Notes under the pieces: model-generated
Database searches by the model: none
The model's input: only the letters and a program-made list of their open reading frames with translations
What the model was told of the DNA's origin: nothing
Program-made: the position numbers and the translations under genes
In this document: piece after piece, positions 9,546 through 19,119 of the stretch
Position numbering within the stretch: the stretch's first letter is position 1
Layout of the letters: the number at the start of each line of letters is the position of its first letter
DNA from: Haplomitrium mnioides
Taxonomy: Eukaryota; Marchantiophyta; Haplomitriopsida; Calobryales
DNA length: 20,090 nt
Direction of reading: 5' to 3'
Assembly: GCA_049999725.1 (NCBI GenBank)
Contig: JBNGIS010016817.1
Coordinates: 27,367 to 47,456 of the forward strand

Positions 9546-9934
9546 GGGTCACTTTGCTGATTTTGAACATATGTCTAATTCAAATACGATTTTTGGAGAA
9601 GCTTAGGACGATTCTCTCTTCTTTAACCAGACAACAATCTACAAATTCGTATCCATAAGAAAGCAACCAATTTTAGTTCCTTTCCGCACATCCAAAATAT
9701 GGCTACTCCCTTGCTTGCACTTTTGCAAATTCTCTTCCTTACTCTAGTTTCAGATGGCAGAATACAATCGCTCAACAATTCAGAATTTTCGTCCATGAAT
9801 CTTTACTCAGAATTAGAAAATGGTAACCAACAAAGAAACCCTCAATTTAGAGTCTTGAGGAGACTTATACAAAATTCAGCACTCCCAAATCAACACTACT
9901 GAAACGACAAGTAACTACTAAATTGATCCCTATA

Positions 9935-12217
9935 CTAGAGTAGCTTTGGATTTCCCTCTTCAGAAGGTTTTACTCGGAATAAAGCTTCTGTTACTTCTTA
10001 GTATCTCTTCTCCTCAAGCATTGCCAACTGCTCTCTCACATTGGCCACCTTCTGATTAGCTTCATTGAGATCAAACACTAGCCTTTGCATACTCATATCC
10101 ATTCTGTCCAGTGTCCGACTCCCAAGCTACTTCACTTTGTCCCACATTTGCTTGAAACCCAAAGCATCGCACGCAGCTTTAAGTAGATCTTCAGAGAACT
10201 CCCTCTTTTCTCTTTCTAACAAATCCTTCTGCGACTCAGCCAATTTTAATTGCAACGTATTGGCTTTATTATCCTGAATTGCCTTTGAAGTTTGGAGAGC
10301 TTGATACAACCTTACCCATTCTTTCTCTTTTGCTTTGTGCACTCTCATTTGCTCTTCCAGATTCCCCAATTCCCCAATCAGTTTACAAACATCAGATTGG
10401 AGCAAGGTTTTCTCTCCAAACAGCTACTGGCTCTTTCTCCTTCTACTTGAAGCTCCACATTAACTCTTGCCAGCTTCTCCTTCTCCAACGCAAAACTCTC
10501 CTCCCTTTGTTTCATCAACATATCAGCTGTTGCCAATTTCTTCTTTAATGCCTCAACTTTTACCAACTCATCTGCCTCTTGATGTTGCTCCTTCTGTAGA
10601 TGCGTTAACAGCTTCTTCAGAATCTTTGAAGTTTCCCGCTTCTCATGGATTACATTCTCCAATTGGTTCTCCTTTATCTTGATCCTACTTTTTAGCAGCT
10701 GATAGGTATTTTCCCAATCCTTCGACTCAGTATCGGATCCTTTTGCAACTTCCTTTCCTTTCCTCTGAATTACTGGTGGGATATCAGAAGACTCTTCCGA
10801 TGTAGACTTCAAAACTTCTTCTTCTAGCTCACTGGCTTTTTCCTCTTCTTCCCCCATTGGATCAACATATGGAATATCAAAACCTTGTGTTGATGGCACC
10901 TCCACGATTGGAAGATCCTCCTCTGATCTCTCTTTCCTTACCTTCAGAGGAACAACATCAAATTCTTCCAAATCATCAACCTCCACAAACACTTTTTGCA
11001 TTGCAACCAAACTCGCCATCAAATCCCTCTTCGAATCCAAATTGGAGCATGCCTCATTTCCTTTCCCTTCGGCCATCCTCTGGGCATCAATCTCCTCCAG
11101 AGTCTTCTCCCAATTTGCAGTTCCTTCTTCGAGATCGATCACATCGATAGTCTTCCTCTCATTTGGCTTCCGACAAGCCAACAGATACACAACCACCTCT
11201 TCAAGAGACTTCGCTGTAGCAAGTACTAGAACAACTTTTGGAACCCACATTTCCTTCACTTTGGTTTGGGCTCTCTTTTTTGGCTTTGGATAAGGGGAAT
11301 TTGAAACCCTTATCTCAATCTACTCTCTGGGAATTGGTTCAATTGAAGGCATTTGCCAAGGTCTGCGACTTGGCTTATTTGGCATTCCATCCTCCCATAT
11401 TGTATCTTCAGAAATTGTCCTCGTCCTTCTCCAGGATATCCCTTTCCTCTAGCGTACACACCCCATTAGCTTCCATATGGTGTAGAATGAAAGATGCATA
11501 CCAAATTGCCAGACTCTTCCCCCCAAGTTATCTGAAAATAAGTCAAAATCCTACTGTAAATAAACTAGGCCATTCATTTTGTGTGCCCTCTCCAAGCATT
11601 CAACAGGACAAACAAATTGGTCTTTGTTATGTATTGAGGTTTTGGCTAAAATAGAATCGTGCCAAACATTTGCACAAATTCTTGAAGTAACGGGTCTGTC
11701 AACTCTTGAATCTTGTAACCGTCATTGACCACAGAAGGATCAAGAGATAGGTAGGGCAGATGCCCATCATGCTTAAGCTTTACCTCAAGGACGTCCGCTT
11801 CAGGAAGCCGATAGATCTTCAATACCGCCTCCTCCGAATAATGCACAAATTTGCCCCAAAAGGAGAAAACTAAGTTTCTTGCCACCACCTCGACCATTTT
11901 GAATTGGCTTTGGTTGATCATACATTGCAAATTATGATCCCATATATGGCCTACAAAATTCCAGAGCCCTCGACTCCTCAATACCTTTAGTAGATCGTAC
12001 AAAATGTTTAGGATATGGGGGTTTCTTACCGGCCCCATAGGCACAAACGTTCCATCCCCCTTGCTTCTTTTGCCTTCATTTCCTCTGTTGGAAGCATCAC
12101 TTCTAGGCTTCTCTCAGGCAACATTCCTGATTCGAATAGTAACTTCTTCCGCTCATATCTTTGAGTAGCAACCCTTCCATCTCTGGCTAGCGTGGTTCAA
12201 ACCGCTCTCCTTGGCAT
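9935..12217 (-). pseudogene. Coiled-coil ORF upstream of the LTR, probable 3' accessory ORF of the retroelement
   Basis: One broken frame of about 760 codons can be followed from an ATG at 12217 (M-P-R-R-A, then an early TGA) to a TAG at 9937-9935. Open blocks are 12044-11646 (132 codons, globular), 11259-10378 (293 codons) and 10405-10127 (92 codons), joined by frameshifts and stops. The globular part has F-W-G-K-F-V-H-Y-S-E-E-A-V, loosely like the plant 'putative transposon protein' domain of some gypsy elements; this is weak. A Lys/Pro basic patch lies near 11285-11250. An acidic segment follows, then long Leu/Glu/Lys heptad-like helices to the end, predicting an extended coiled coil. Same strand as the element and lying just before the polypurine tract, it fits an env-position accessory ORF. 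A separate host gene is possible. Confidence 0.55.
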
Positions 12218-12600
12218 GATGTCTCAATAGTTAGCAACAGACGCTCTTCAACTCCATAGGAACTGTTTAACCACTTTAGCTCATAAACATAGAATACGAC
12301 GCCCTTCCGAATTCGATATTGGAAGATATTCTCCCATTAGAATAATCTGAAATCTCTTATGACTTAAAGCTTGCTTCCTCTCTTTGGACCTGTTCCTGAA
12401 AACCACTTTGGACCCCAATATCTGATCCCTGAAAACAGGCTTTCCTCATCCCAAGTCTAATTTTTCCATGAGATCTTCTGAATCATATAATGAAAGAATT
12501 TTCTCAAGAATATTCTCATTTTAGCCTCTATATTATCTCTTTTTCTTTAAAAACTCTCAAAAAATCCTTTATTCCGGAATTCTTAAGTCGAAAACCGCTC
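12218..12600 (-). other. Possible integrase C-terminal remnant and element edge
   Basis: No clean ORF. On the minus strand near 12330-12255 a short run (S-E-G-R-R-I-L...A-K-V-V-K-Q-F-L-W) resembles the V-N-G-x-x-x-K close of gypsy integrases. If real, it would place integrase just before the accessory ORF. The match is short and interrupted by stops. Element-like sequence seems to end near 12600, where the ~38-bp array type resumes. Confidence 0.25.
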
Positions 12601-12845
12601 CATAATGGGCCTTGGTAGACCAAACATGCTTGGACTTTAGCTATCTTTGCACATATTGGCTTCAGTAGTCTAGGCGTGCATGGGCTTCAGTATCTTCTCA
12701 CACAAGGAATTCAATAAATCTTTGTACACATACACCTTAAGGTTCTTTTTCAAAGTGCTTGCATGCCTAAGCTTGAGCATTCAAAGTGCCTTACAGCTTT
12801 AGTAGACCAGATGTGTTTAAATTTATAGTCCAAAATCCTTGCATG
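12600..12845. repeat. Degenerate GGACTT/GTGCATGG array of remnant X
   Basis: Units such as GCATGCTTGGACTTTAG, GGCGTGCATGGGCTTCAG and GGTTCTTTTTCAAAGTGCTT recur at irregular 35-45 bp spacing. They use the same core as the arrays after copies A and B. No methyltransferase exon precedes it; retrotransposon sequence occupies that side. Confidence 0.5.
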
Positions 12846-13226
12846 TTGTAACGTCTTTTTTTATTAAATATATTTCCAATAAAATTTGAATCTTTTGAAA
12901 TTAAAAGTATCATTGTTGATTTTGAAAATATTTAAAAACAACTTTCTTGTATGTTTAGTGTATATTTTGTTTGTTGATGCTCGTCATTTTTAAAGAAGAA
13001 ACTGTGAAAGCAATTTTGATGAAGTTCTCATTAAAGTTTATATTCTTAACAAGAATTTGTACATGAAATAAGCAATTTGGATGCAAAAAATTACATTGTT
13101 TTGGCAAAAAGTTGTTAACATTGTCAAATTGATGTTTTTGATGCTAAAAGTTGAAAATTGGCTTTTGTGAACACCAAATGAAACAAGAACTTAGTAGCGG
13201 TTCCTAGTTCAAAGTAGCGGTTGTGC
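12846..13226 (+). other. AT-rich tail of remnant X with terminal motif
   Basis: The stretch is AT-rich and ends in ATGAAACAAGAACTTAGTAG followed by CGGTTCCTAGTTCAAAGTAGCGGTTGT (13178-13226), the fullest version of the terminal motif, in the same orientation as copy A. Here the motif contains a direct repeat AGTAGCGGTT separated by about 12 bases. X therefore looks like the 3' part of another unit whose gene body is missing. Confidence 0.55.
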
Positions 13227-14099
13227 AATACCATTGAATATGATGCCCAAGTACTCCTCACCATTGATATAAAATTTTCTTTGATGGTTTGTAAGTTTTG
13301 TTCTTTCGTCATTTGTTGGTCATGATGAAGAAACAATTGGCGATTACATTTGATTGCATTACAAAATAAACCATTGTATATTAATAACATTTTTTAAGAA
13401 GTAAGCTTTTATTAAAGAGATGACAAAAGAGAAATAGATCACAAACGTGTTTGGAGTCTTAAATGGGAAGAAGGCTAGAAACCACAACACTAACTATACA
13501 ATTACAAGAGAACAATAAAGGACAAAAGTGCTATGTGCTCAAGGAGTCTTACAAGCATATGGGGTACAATAAACAACAACTAATCCCATACAAACACAAA
13601 GTCTATTACACACAAAAAATCTAAGTCATGAAACTATTATTTGATAGTCAAAGAAATATAATAATTAAAGAACAAAATGAGCAGAAGGGGTTAAAAACCA
13701 CAACATTGAATCCTATGTGTGCATGGGGTCCCTTGCGCGTAATGGGTTACAACCCACAAAAGTATTGAAAAAATTATTTTTAAAAAATTTCAATAAAACA
13801 ACAAAATAATGCAAAATTTTGAGAGAAAATGAAAAAAAAACTAGACAAATACATAGTGCCAATGGATTTTATACTAATTTTTTCTACCATCCAAAAAGAC
13901 ATGGAAAAATCTACACGAAGGATTTTTTGGGAGAAAAATCAGCTTTAAAATTTTAAGTGTATAAGAAACTCGAGCAAAAGTTTTCTTTCTATTGATGCAT
14001 ACACATGTTGCAATAGTACAAGCTTGATGTTGTGTTATTTATAACAAAATAGAGAGGAGTGAAGGAAAAGGTAGAAGGTCATTTTTAATGTTGAAATCA
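13227..14099. other. AT-rich intergenic stretch, nothing recognised
   Basis: No ORF with family character, RNA gene or clear terminal repeats was seen. Two short similar patches, GAAACCACAACACTAAC (near 13480) and AAAAACCACAACATTGAA (near 13693), suggest an old local duplication. The 88-codon minus frame over 13124-13390 crosses the terminal motif and is judged spurious. Confidence 0.4.
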
Positions 14100-14325
14100 T
14101 TTTAAAGTTACTTGCTTTTGAAGTTACTTTAAGTGAAGTGGTATAAGGTTAATTTTATAGTTGAAGTGAGATAAGATTACTTGCCTTCAAAGTTGCTTTT
14201 ATAGAAGAAGATAAGATCACTTTTAGAGCTGAAATTGGAAGTGATTTGTAAGTGAAAGAAGGGGAATGACACATTTTTCTCTTATATAAATAGAAGGGCT
14301 TCATAGCCTCACTTTTCATTCTGGA
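14100..14325 (+). promoter_or_regulatory. Candidate plant core promoter with TATA box (14283-14292)
   Basis: TATATAAATA at 14283-14292 is a strong plant TATA box, followed about 30 bp later by a CTTCATAGCCTCAC region that could hold the start site. Upstream, two similar blocks (GTTACTTGCTTTTGAAGTTACTTT near 14107 and GATTACTTGCCTTCAAAGTTGCTTTT near 14177) form a direct repeat as seen in enhancer regions of genes or LTRs. No downstream ORF is evident, so this could be a solo LTR, a non-coding transcript promoter or a gene relic. It points toward the 3' end of copy C. Confidence 0.4.
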
Positions 14326-14432
14326 GTTCTTCTAAATTCAATTTGGCTCTTTGGTTGCTTGACTTCGGCTTGCACTCTTAGTTCTTGCTTGCTTATTGGC
14401 ATTGAGTTGCATAACAACTGGCTTGAGCGACA

Positions 14433-14730
14433 TTGTTTGCTTTTGATGTTTGAATTTTATACGGAAGTTAAAAGAGATCAATAGGGTCTTTGTGTAAATA
14501 AAGGTCTTTGTTTGATTTTGATGTTAAGAGTATATTTTTTGAAGATATAAGTGGTGAAGTATGTATGTGTGCATAATCACCCTTGTTTCATTTTGATCTT
14601 GAAACCACATGTATGAAAATTATGAATCATGAAGTCTATGCTCTTATGAGCAACTTGTTTGATTTTGATATTTAGAATAAATATATGTAGGTTATAAGAG
14701 ATGAATTCTATGCGTGAATAGTTTTAATTT
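14433..14730. repeat. Four-unit ~75-bp tandem repeat
   Basis: The landmark TTGTTTGATTTTGATGTT (with variants) starts at 14433, 14508, 14583 and 14655, so the period is 75, 75 and 72 bp. Later parts of the units also correspond (GGTTATAAGAGATGAA, CTATGCGTGAATA and variants). No conserved reading frame is kept between units, so it is most likely non-coding. Confidence 0.7.
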
Positions 14731-14753
14731 TTTTAATTATTTACAAAAGTACA

Positions 14754-16046
14754 TCAATCTATAGCTACAACTTCAGTCCTATCTTCTTCAAGAGAAATGG
14801 TCTCATCTAAATCAATGGACTGAGAAGCTTTGGCATCTGTAGCCGCAAGAGAATCCTGGCAAGACTATCCAGCCCCAAAAATTGCAATAGAATAACTAGA
14901 CGCATCAGCAACACCAGAGGAACATGCTCCTTGTAGTATGCATATACAATCTGCAATTTTGTCACATCATTTGGCAAAGAAGCCATTGTCAAAACTCTTT
15001 AGGGAATATAGATAGACTGATGTCCATTATATTCTAACGTGATGCAATTTTGCATCAACTTCAGAGCATAGACAAGGCATGTGCTGAATCGAGAGCAATA
15101 ATCTAAGATCTAATCTTTCTCTATTGATAAATGGTCAATGAAAAAGTTGCACAAAGCTTGAGGCTTTTGGTACACATTCACAAGAGTGTCATCTTCTAGA
15201 TGTTTAAGTCTGGCATAAACAATTGGGCAACTGAAAACACTTCGCATAATCTGTCGAGGATGACTACTTACATCATCGGATTGCAAGTTGAAAAGCTCCA
15301 TGCTTCGCTTTCCCTCCTTGTTATATTAACCTACAGTCCAATACTCTTGAACATGAGTGATTCTAAGACCCCCAAAATATTGAATGTTGTTTTTGTCCCT
15401 ATAGTAGTAAAAAACAAAATCAGACATTGGAAAGAAAGTAAAAGAAAAATAAACAAGATAAACTTAAATATGAAAAAAAATCAAAATTGACTAGATTTCG
15501 TGGTCAATAGCACAACAATCCTCTAAAAAACCATGCTCCACGATAATGAATTGTGGAGAGGAATGAATTATAACAAAAAACCAAAAATCAAAAGTTGTAA
15601 TGGCGCAAAAGAAGAAACCATGTCAAAATTGTCATCCTTCGTGAAGGGCTTGAAATCGTCATGCTTGCATTCTCTAAGGTTGTACCTATGAGGAATATCA
15701 ACAATTGCTAAAGTGAAACATTAGGGTTTCACCAAGCCCTTCAACTATTGAGCATTGGACTCCTCGTGGACTTGATAAAATACCACGTTGAGTCTATCAA
15801 CATAGGACATTAAGTTCTTGTCTTGTTCTGCAATCCCTCCTTTAGTTGGAGGGACATCATCGTCATTTTGTTGCTTTGCCTTCCACTCTCTAGCTTTTTG
15901 GCAGTGGAGCAGAAAAGCATAGGGGTATGATACAAGAGTGGGGGTGTGGTCTTGATCTTCAAAGCTTCTTCAATAATAGATCTCTTTTGCCCATTTCCAA
16001 CGACCATCAACTTTTTGCCAAGCTAACGTTTAGACGTTTTGTTCCC
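14754..16046 (-). pseudogene. Copy C: methyltransferase-like gene, 3' exons, decayed
   Basis: Homologous to copies A and B in the same exon layout: an exon 16046-15492, a 93-bp intron (15491-15399) and a last exon 15398-14754 ending in TGA. The motif IV equivalent reads D-I-P-H-R (near 15699-15685) instead of D-I-P-Y-G, and the motif I equivalent reads D-Y-C-S-R-F-S-T-C, so both glycines are lost and AdoMet binding is not expected. Several stops occur (for example after F-I-D-H-L-S-I-E-K-D and in the K-P-x-C-F region), plus frameshifts. Open blocks are 16010-15810, 15301-15110 and 14992-14807. It is the most degraded methyltransferase domain of the three, but it is the only copy with its upstream exons in view. 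Confidence 0.7.
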
Positions 16047-16367
16047 CTTGTACACAACACGGAGGAAAACATAAGAGGAGAAAAAGAAACTTGACTTTGA
16101 AAAGAAACAACAGTCCATGTGAGCATGTACTCTCAAATCCTTGCACGCATGGACTCAAGTGTCCAAACAAGAATGGACTCAAGTATCCATGCGCACATGG
16201 ACACTTAAGAGCCCATGCTTACATGAACTTTCAAGTCTAGACGCGCCATGACTTTCAAGTTCATGTGTATATGGACTCTCAAGTCTATGCCAGCATGGAC
16301 TTGATCAACTTGAAAAAATTCAATAAAACATTTGAAACATAATTGAAGAAGGGTTAAAAAAACTCAC
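16047..16367 (-). repeat. Intron of copy C carrying about 8 units of the 24-bp array
   Basis: On the minus strand the intron starts with a consensus GTGAGT donor (16367-16362) and ends in AAG before GGGAACAAAACG (16046), which aligns with the copy A acceptor (TAG|GGGGACAAAAC). Within it, 16100-16320 holds degenerate CATGGACTC(A)AAGTCCATGCGC-like units with the same ~24-bp period as 395-942. The array is therefore an ancestral intronic feature of the gene and was not inserted independently. Confidence 0.7.
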
Positions 16368-17645
16368 CAAAAATTTCTCAAAGCTTGAGTAGAACAAGGA
16401 CAACTTTGACTCATGTGTGTAGATGGGATGCTCCATCAAAGCTCCTCCCAAGAGATATTTCTTCAATTGAAAGCTCTCCGGCTTCTACTCTGTTTCAAAG
16501 CTGATTCTTTTATTTTGTCAAGAAGACCTTGAAAAGACCTCCACGGTGTCCACTTCATGTCCTCAATTCTCAGAGATCCTTTGGCCTTTAGCTTCTAGCC
16601 TTTCATCTAGTTCTTTTCCCACATTGAAAATATGCTTTGTTGTAATCTCTACTTCAAAACGTGAGCTGGAACCAATGTCTTGATATGTAACAATCTTCTA
16701 AAGAGTGGACTTTGGTTTAATCTTCAAAGTCTCTAGCACCAATTCTATTTTTGATTTCTAAGATGACATCAACCACTTTCTATATACCTCTAATGCCAAT
16801 ACTTGACCTTTTGAATTGAAGTTATTTCCAACTTGTAACGTTGGTCATAATTGTCGTCAATCGCAAAGATACATGCTTCTATTGATGTAAACTCTACACA
16901 CACATAGCAATTGCAAAGTAAAAGTATATTTGTCAGGGTTCATGATGTTGAACTCTAACTTGTCCCTTAACTCGTACTTCGAGTCCACAATCACAATGAA
17001 AAAAGAAATCTCATACTTATTTGTGAGCAATCTTTGTGTTAGAAGCTTGACAAAATCCTCATTCAACCTCCTAATCTAGAATGGCCCCAAGTAATCCATT
17101 CCAGGTTTTGGAAGGTTTAAATTTTCCAACCAAGTTGTAATGGTTTCCCCTTGGACTCTGCACCACTGGATTGCAAACTCTCTAATCTTATTTTTGTCTT
17201 CCTTAGACACTGTTTGAGAATTCATCTGCTCTCTTTCTTGAAACATCTGGAGCCTCTTGTGCAATTGTCTTTTTTGCTCTTGATGTTGGAGCTTGCATCG
17301 GCTCTGACTCTAGTTCCTCCTCTCAGCTGCTAGGAGTTGAAGATGAAGATGCCACCAAAGATGAACTAGTTGGAGAATGAGATGAGACCAACTCCTTCTC
17401 AACACATGGTGGGAGCACAGACTTCTTCTTTGGTATGGTCTGCTTCTTCTTTTTTGGAGCCTCGACTAGCTCCACCTCCTTTCTTTTTTTGGCAACAAGC
17501 GGTCTACTTGTTGCTGCCACAATCATCAAAGTCGCGCTTAGATGTGGCACAAGTTGTTACACATGTATATACACCTTGCTTCACTTTCAAAAGTTTTATA
17601 CTGATGCAAATTTGATGAAGTCTTGTTCTACCCTCTTTGCGTCTG
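16368..17645 (-). pseudogene. Upstream exons of copy C: NLS-like, low-complexity and conserved module
   Basis: Minus-strand blocks in order are as follows. 17550-17323 has lysine clusters (A-P-K-K-K-K-Q and P-K-K-K-S, near 17495-17410) resembling nuclear localisation signals, then a Ser/Thr-rich run. 17264-17076 is Gln-rich, then has a basic helix (K-E-D-K-N-K-I-R-E-F-A-I-Q) and P-K-P-G-M-D-Y-L-G-P-F. 17066-16857 has R-L-N-E-D-F-V-K-L-L, S-F-F-I-V-I-V-D-S and N-P-D-K-Y-T-F-T. A further block near 16850-16790 has A-I-D-D-N-Y-D-Q-R-Y in another frame, suggesting a small intron or frameshift. These precede the methyltransferase exons on the same strand. The V-x-V-D-S plus D-K-Y-T-F pattern could be a ParB/sulfiredoxin-type module, a known partner of prokaryotic and phage methyltransferases, but I hold that only weakly. 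Confidence 0.45.
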
Positions 17646-18270
17646 GGTAAATGTTGACAAAGTTTGACAAATATTAAGAAAACTAAAAACTAAAACAAGA
17701 GATGGTCAATGACTTAATGCGAAAATTTGTCAAAAGTTAAATAAGGGACTCTGAGTGTTTCAACCTCTGATCCAAACCCAAAGATGCATTGAACTCCACG
17801 TGCACATGGACTAAGGAGTCTATAGGTCTATTGACTTCTTACCAACAAAAAGTTTTAAATGAATGAAAAGAAAATCTTGTTAGTCTCACATTGACGTCGT
17901 TGAAAACCGAATGCAGATCTTTGGAGAAGATGTCTCTCGACTTTATCTCCTTGAAATAGAATTTTTTTGGTGAAGCATTGAAGAGCATAATCGATGATTT
18001 TGACTACACAAGTTGCCCTATGTAGGCTCTAAGCCCCTCTCAAATCATTGTAATTTGGACCAAAATACCCATGTTGAATTGCTCACCTTCTCCATGAAAA
18101 AGTTAAAGGTGATGGTTAATGTTCTTTATTGTTCCACAACAAACTAGTCATTTGTAGGCTAGTTTTTATGGCTCAAGAACCTTCAAAACATCTGAATACC
18201 GATAAGGCTTTAGTTGAGCTAGTTTGGGAGCATTGGCCTATGATGTCATTTTCTCCAAAAACAACCTCTA
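17646..18270 (-). other. 5' region of copy C, possible further exons
   Basis: A minus-strand block near 18000-17895 stays open for about 48 codons (S-R-D-I-F-S-K-D-L-H-S-V-F-N-D-V-N) and meets a GTGAGA donor-like site. A CCCAG acceptor-like site lies near 17645, before D-A-K-R-V-E-Q-D-F-I-K-F. The intervening DNA includes one unit like the 24-bp array (GTCCATGTGCACGTGGA near 17795-17815). This may be the first exons of copy C. No protein family is recognised, and the + strand frame at 18129-18464 runs into the gap and is not believed. Confidence 0.3.
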
Positions 18271-18330
18271 CTTTGAACCAGGAACCGCTACTGAGTTCTT
18301 GTTTCACTTGGCAATTGAATTTTTTTTCAA

Positions 18331-18430
18331 NNNNNNNNNNNNNNNNNNNNNNNNNNNNNNNNNNNNNNNNNNNNNNNNNNNNNNNNNNNNNNNNNNNNNN
18401 NNNNNNNNNNNNNNNNNNNNNNNNNNNNNN
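18331..18430. other. Assembly gap, 100 N
   Basis: Exactly 100 undetermined bases, the conventional size for a scaffold gap of unknown length. Both flanks belong to the tail of copy B and match copy A on either side, where about 120 bp lie between the same landmarks. The true missing length may be similar. Confidence 0.95.
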
Positions 18431-18572
18431 TTTTATGAACAAAAAATGTATATTTTTCATTTAGATTATATTTCAAATATTTTTTTTAGAAAGAAAACCT
18501 AAAAAACAAACATTTTGGTTATTCGAATATTTTGAAAAAACTTGACACTATTATGAATAAATTAAATTCAAC

Positions 18573-18597
18573 ATATATATATATATATATATATATA
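18573..18597. repeat. (AT)n microsatellite
   Basis: About 12 uninterrupted AT dinucleotides within the tail of copy B. The aligned place in copy A has TTTTTTTCCACTAAAAGATATATG with only a short AT run, so the expansion is specific to copy B. Confidence 0.95.
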
Positions 18598-18639
18598 GAA
18601 AAAAAGTACAAGAAAACGTAAATGTCTATTCGAGTAAGG

Positions 18640-18930
18640 ACTTTAAACTTGAATCCTAAATCCTCTGCGTGTTTTGACTTTAAACAAGAACAACGAAGCC
18701 ATGCACACATGGACTTTCAACTAGAATCCTACAGCCAAAACACGCCAAGCGTCTAAAGAAGAACCCTGTAGCCTATTCAAGCATAGACATTGAACAAGAA
18801 CCCTTTGACCAACGGGTGCAGGGACTCTGAACAATAACCACACAGTTTAAGCGCGCAAGAAAACTGAACAAGAACTACAAAGCCTTAATGCGCAAAGACA
18901 CTAAACAATGTGCAAAGACTCCACATAATT
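18640..18930. repeat. Degenerate ~38-bp tandem array downstream of copy B
   Basis: The inverse complement of the 2400-2870 array. GAACAAGAACC/GAAGAACC-type landmarks recur roughly every 35-42 bp (near 18685, 18725, 18758, 18797, 18830, 18868). Cores such as CCATGCACACATGGACTTTC match the 24-bp array as well. It follows the copy B stop at the same distance as in copy A. Confidence 0.65.
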
Positions 18931-19119
18931 CTGAGATTAGAAATTGAGTTCAAACCATTCTTGAACTATCAAAAGGGTCAACTTATTCTTAGGGGAAATA
19001 AATTGAATCTTGATGAAAAGACTTGTAGTAAATTGAAAGAGCAACAAGATGAAACTTTTGCAAAAAAAGATTTGGAAAAAATAAATTGTATTATTGATAC
19101 AAATTGTACAAACACGTCC
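18931..19119 (-). other. 3' flank of copy B
   Basis: The complement matches 2283-2500 beyond copy A, including TTTCATCTTGTTGCTCT and AAGAATGGTTTGAA. A + frame covering 18910-19158 is a shadow. A T-rich stretch without an obvious terminator or poly(A) signal that I would trust. Confidence 0.6.

Larger units (their letters stand above)
18271..18640 (-). other. AT-rich tail of copy B with terminal motif, interrupted by gap
   Basis: The complement aligns with 2871-3200: AAAATATTCGAATAACCAAAA near 18510-18533, TTTGAAATATAATCT near 18465-18479, and the terminal motif GTGAAACAAGAACTCAGTAG followed by CGGTTCCTGGTTCAAAGTAG (18312-18270). It lies between copies B and C, which are in tandem on the minus strand. 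Confidence 0.65.

Noticed and set aside
10279-11293. Several + strand ORFs opposite the coiled-coil ORF
   Set aside because: They are shadows of a Glu/Lys/Leu-rich minus-strand frame, which gives stop-poor Ser/Phe/Leu-rich frames on the other strand.
13124-13390. Minus frame sharing a Y-F-E-x-G-T-A-T-x-F-L-F-H-L peptide with the + frame near 18290
   Set aside because: The peptide is the antisense reading of the conserved terminal DNA motif. The similarity comes from nucleotide conservation and the frame does not continue outside it, so I do not call a protein.
18129-18502. Frames at 18129-18464 (+), 18173-18460 (-) and 18224-18502 (+)
   Set aside because: All run through the 100-N gap, which supplies artificial open codons.
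18573-18597. TATA box in the AT run near 18580
   Set aside because: It is a simple (AT)n microsatellite specific to copy B, with no start-site context.
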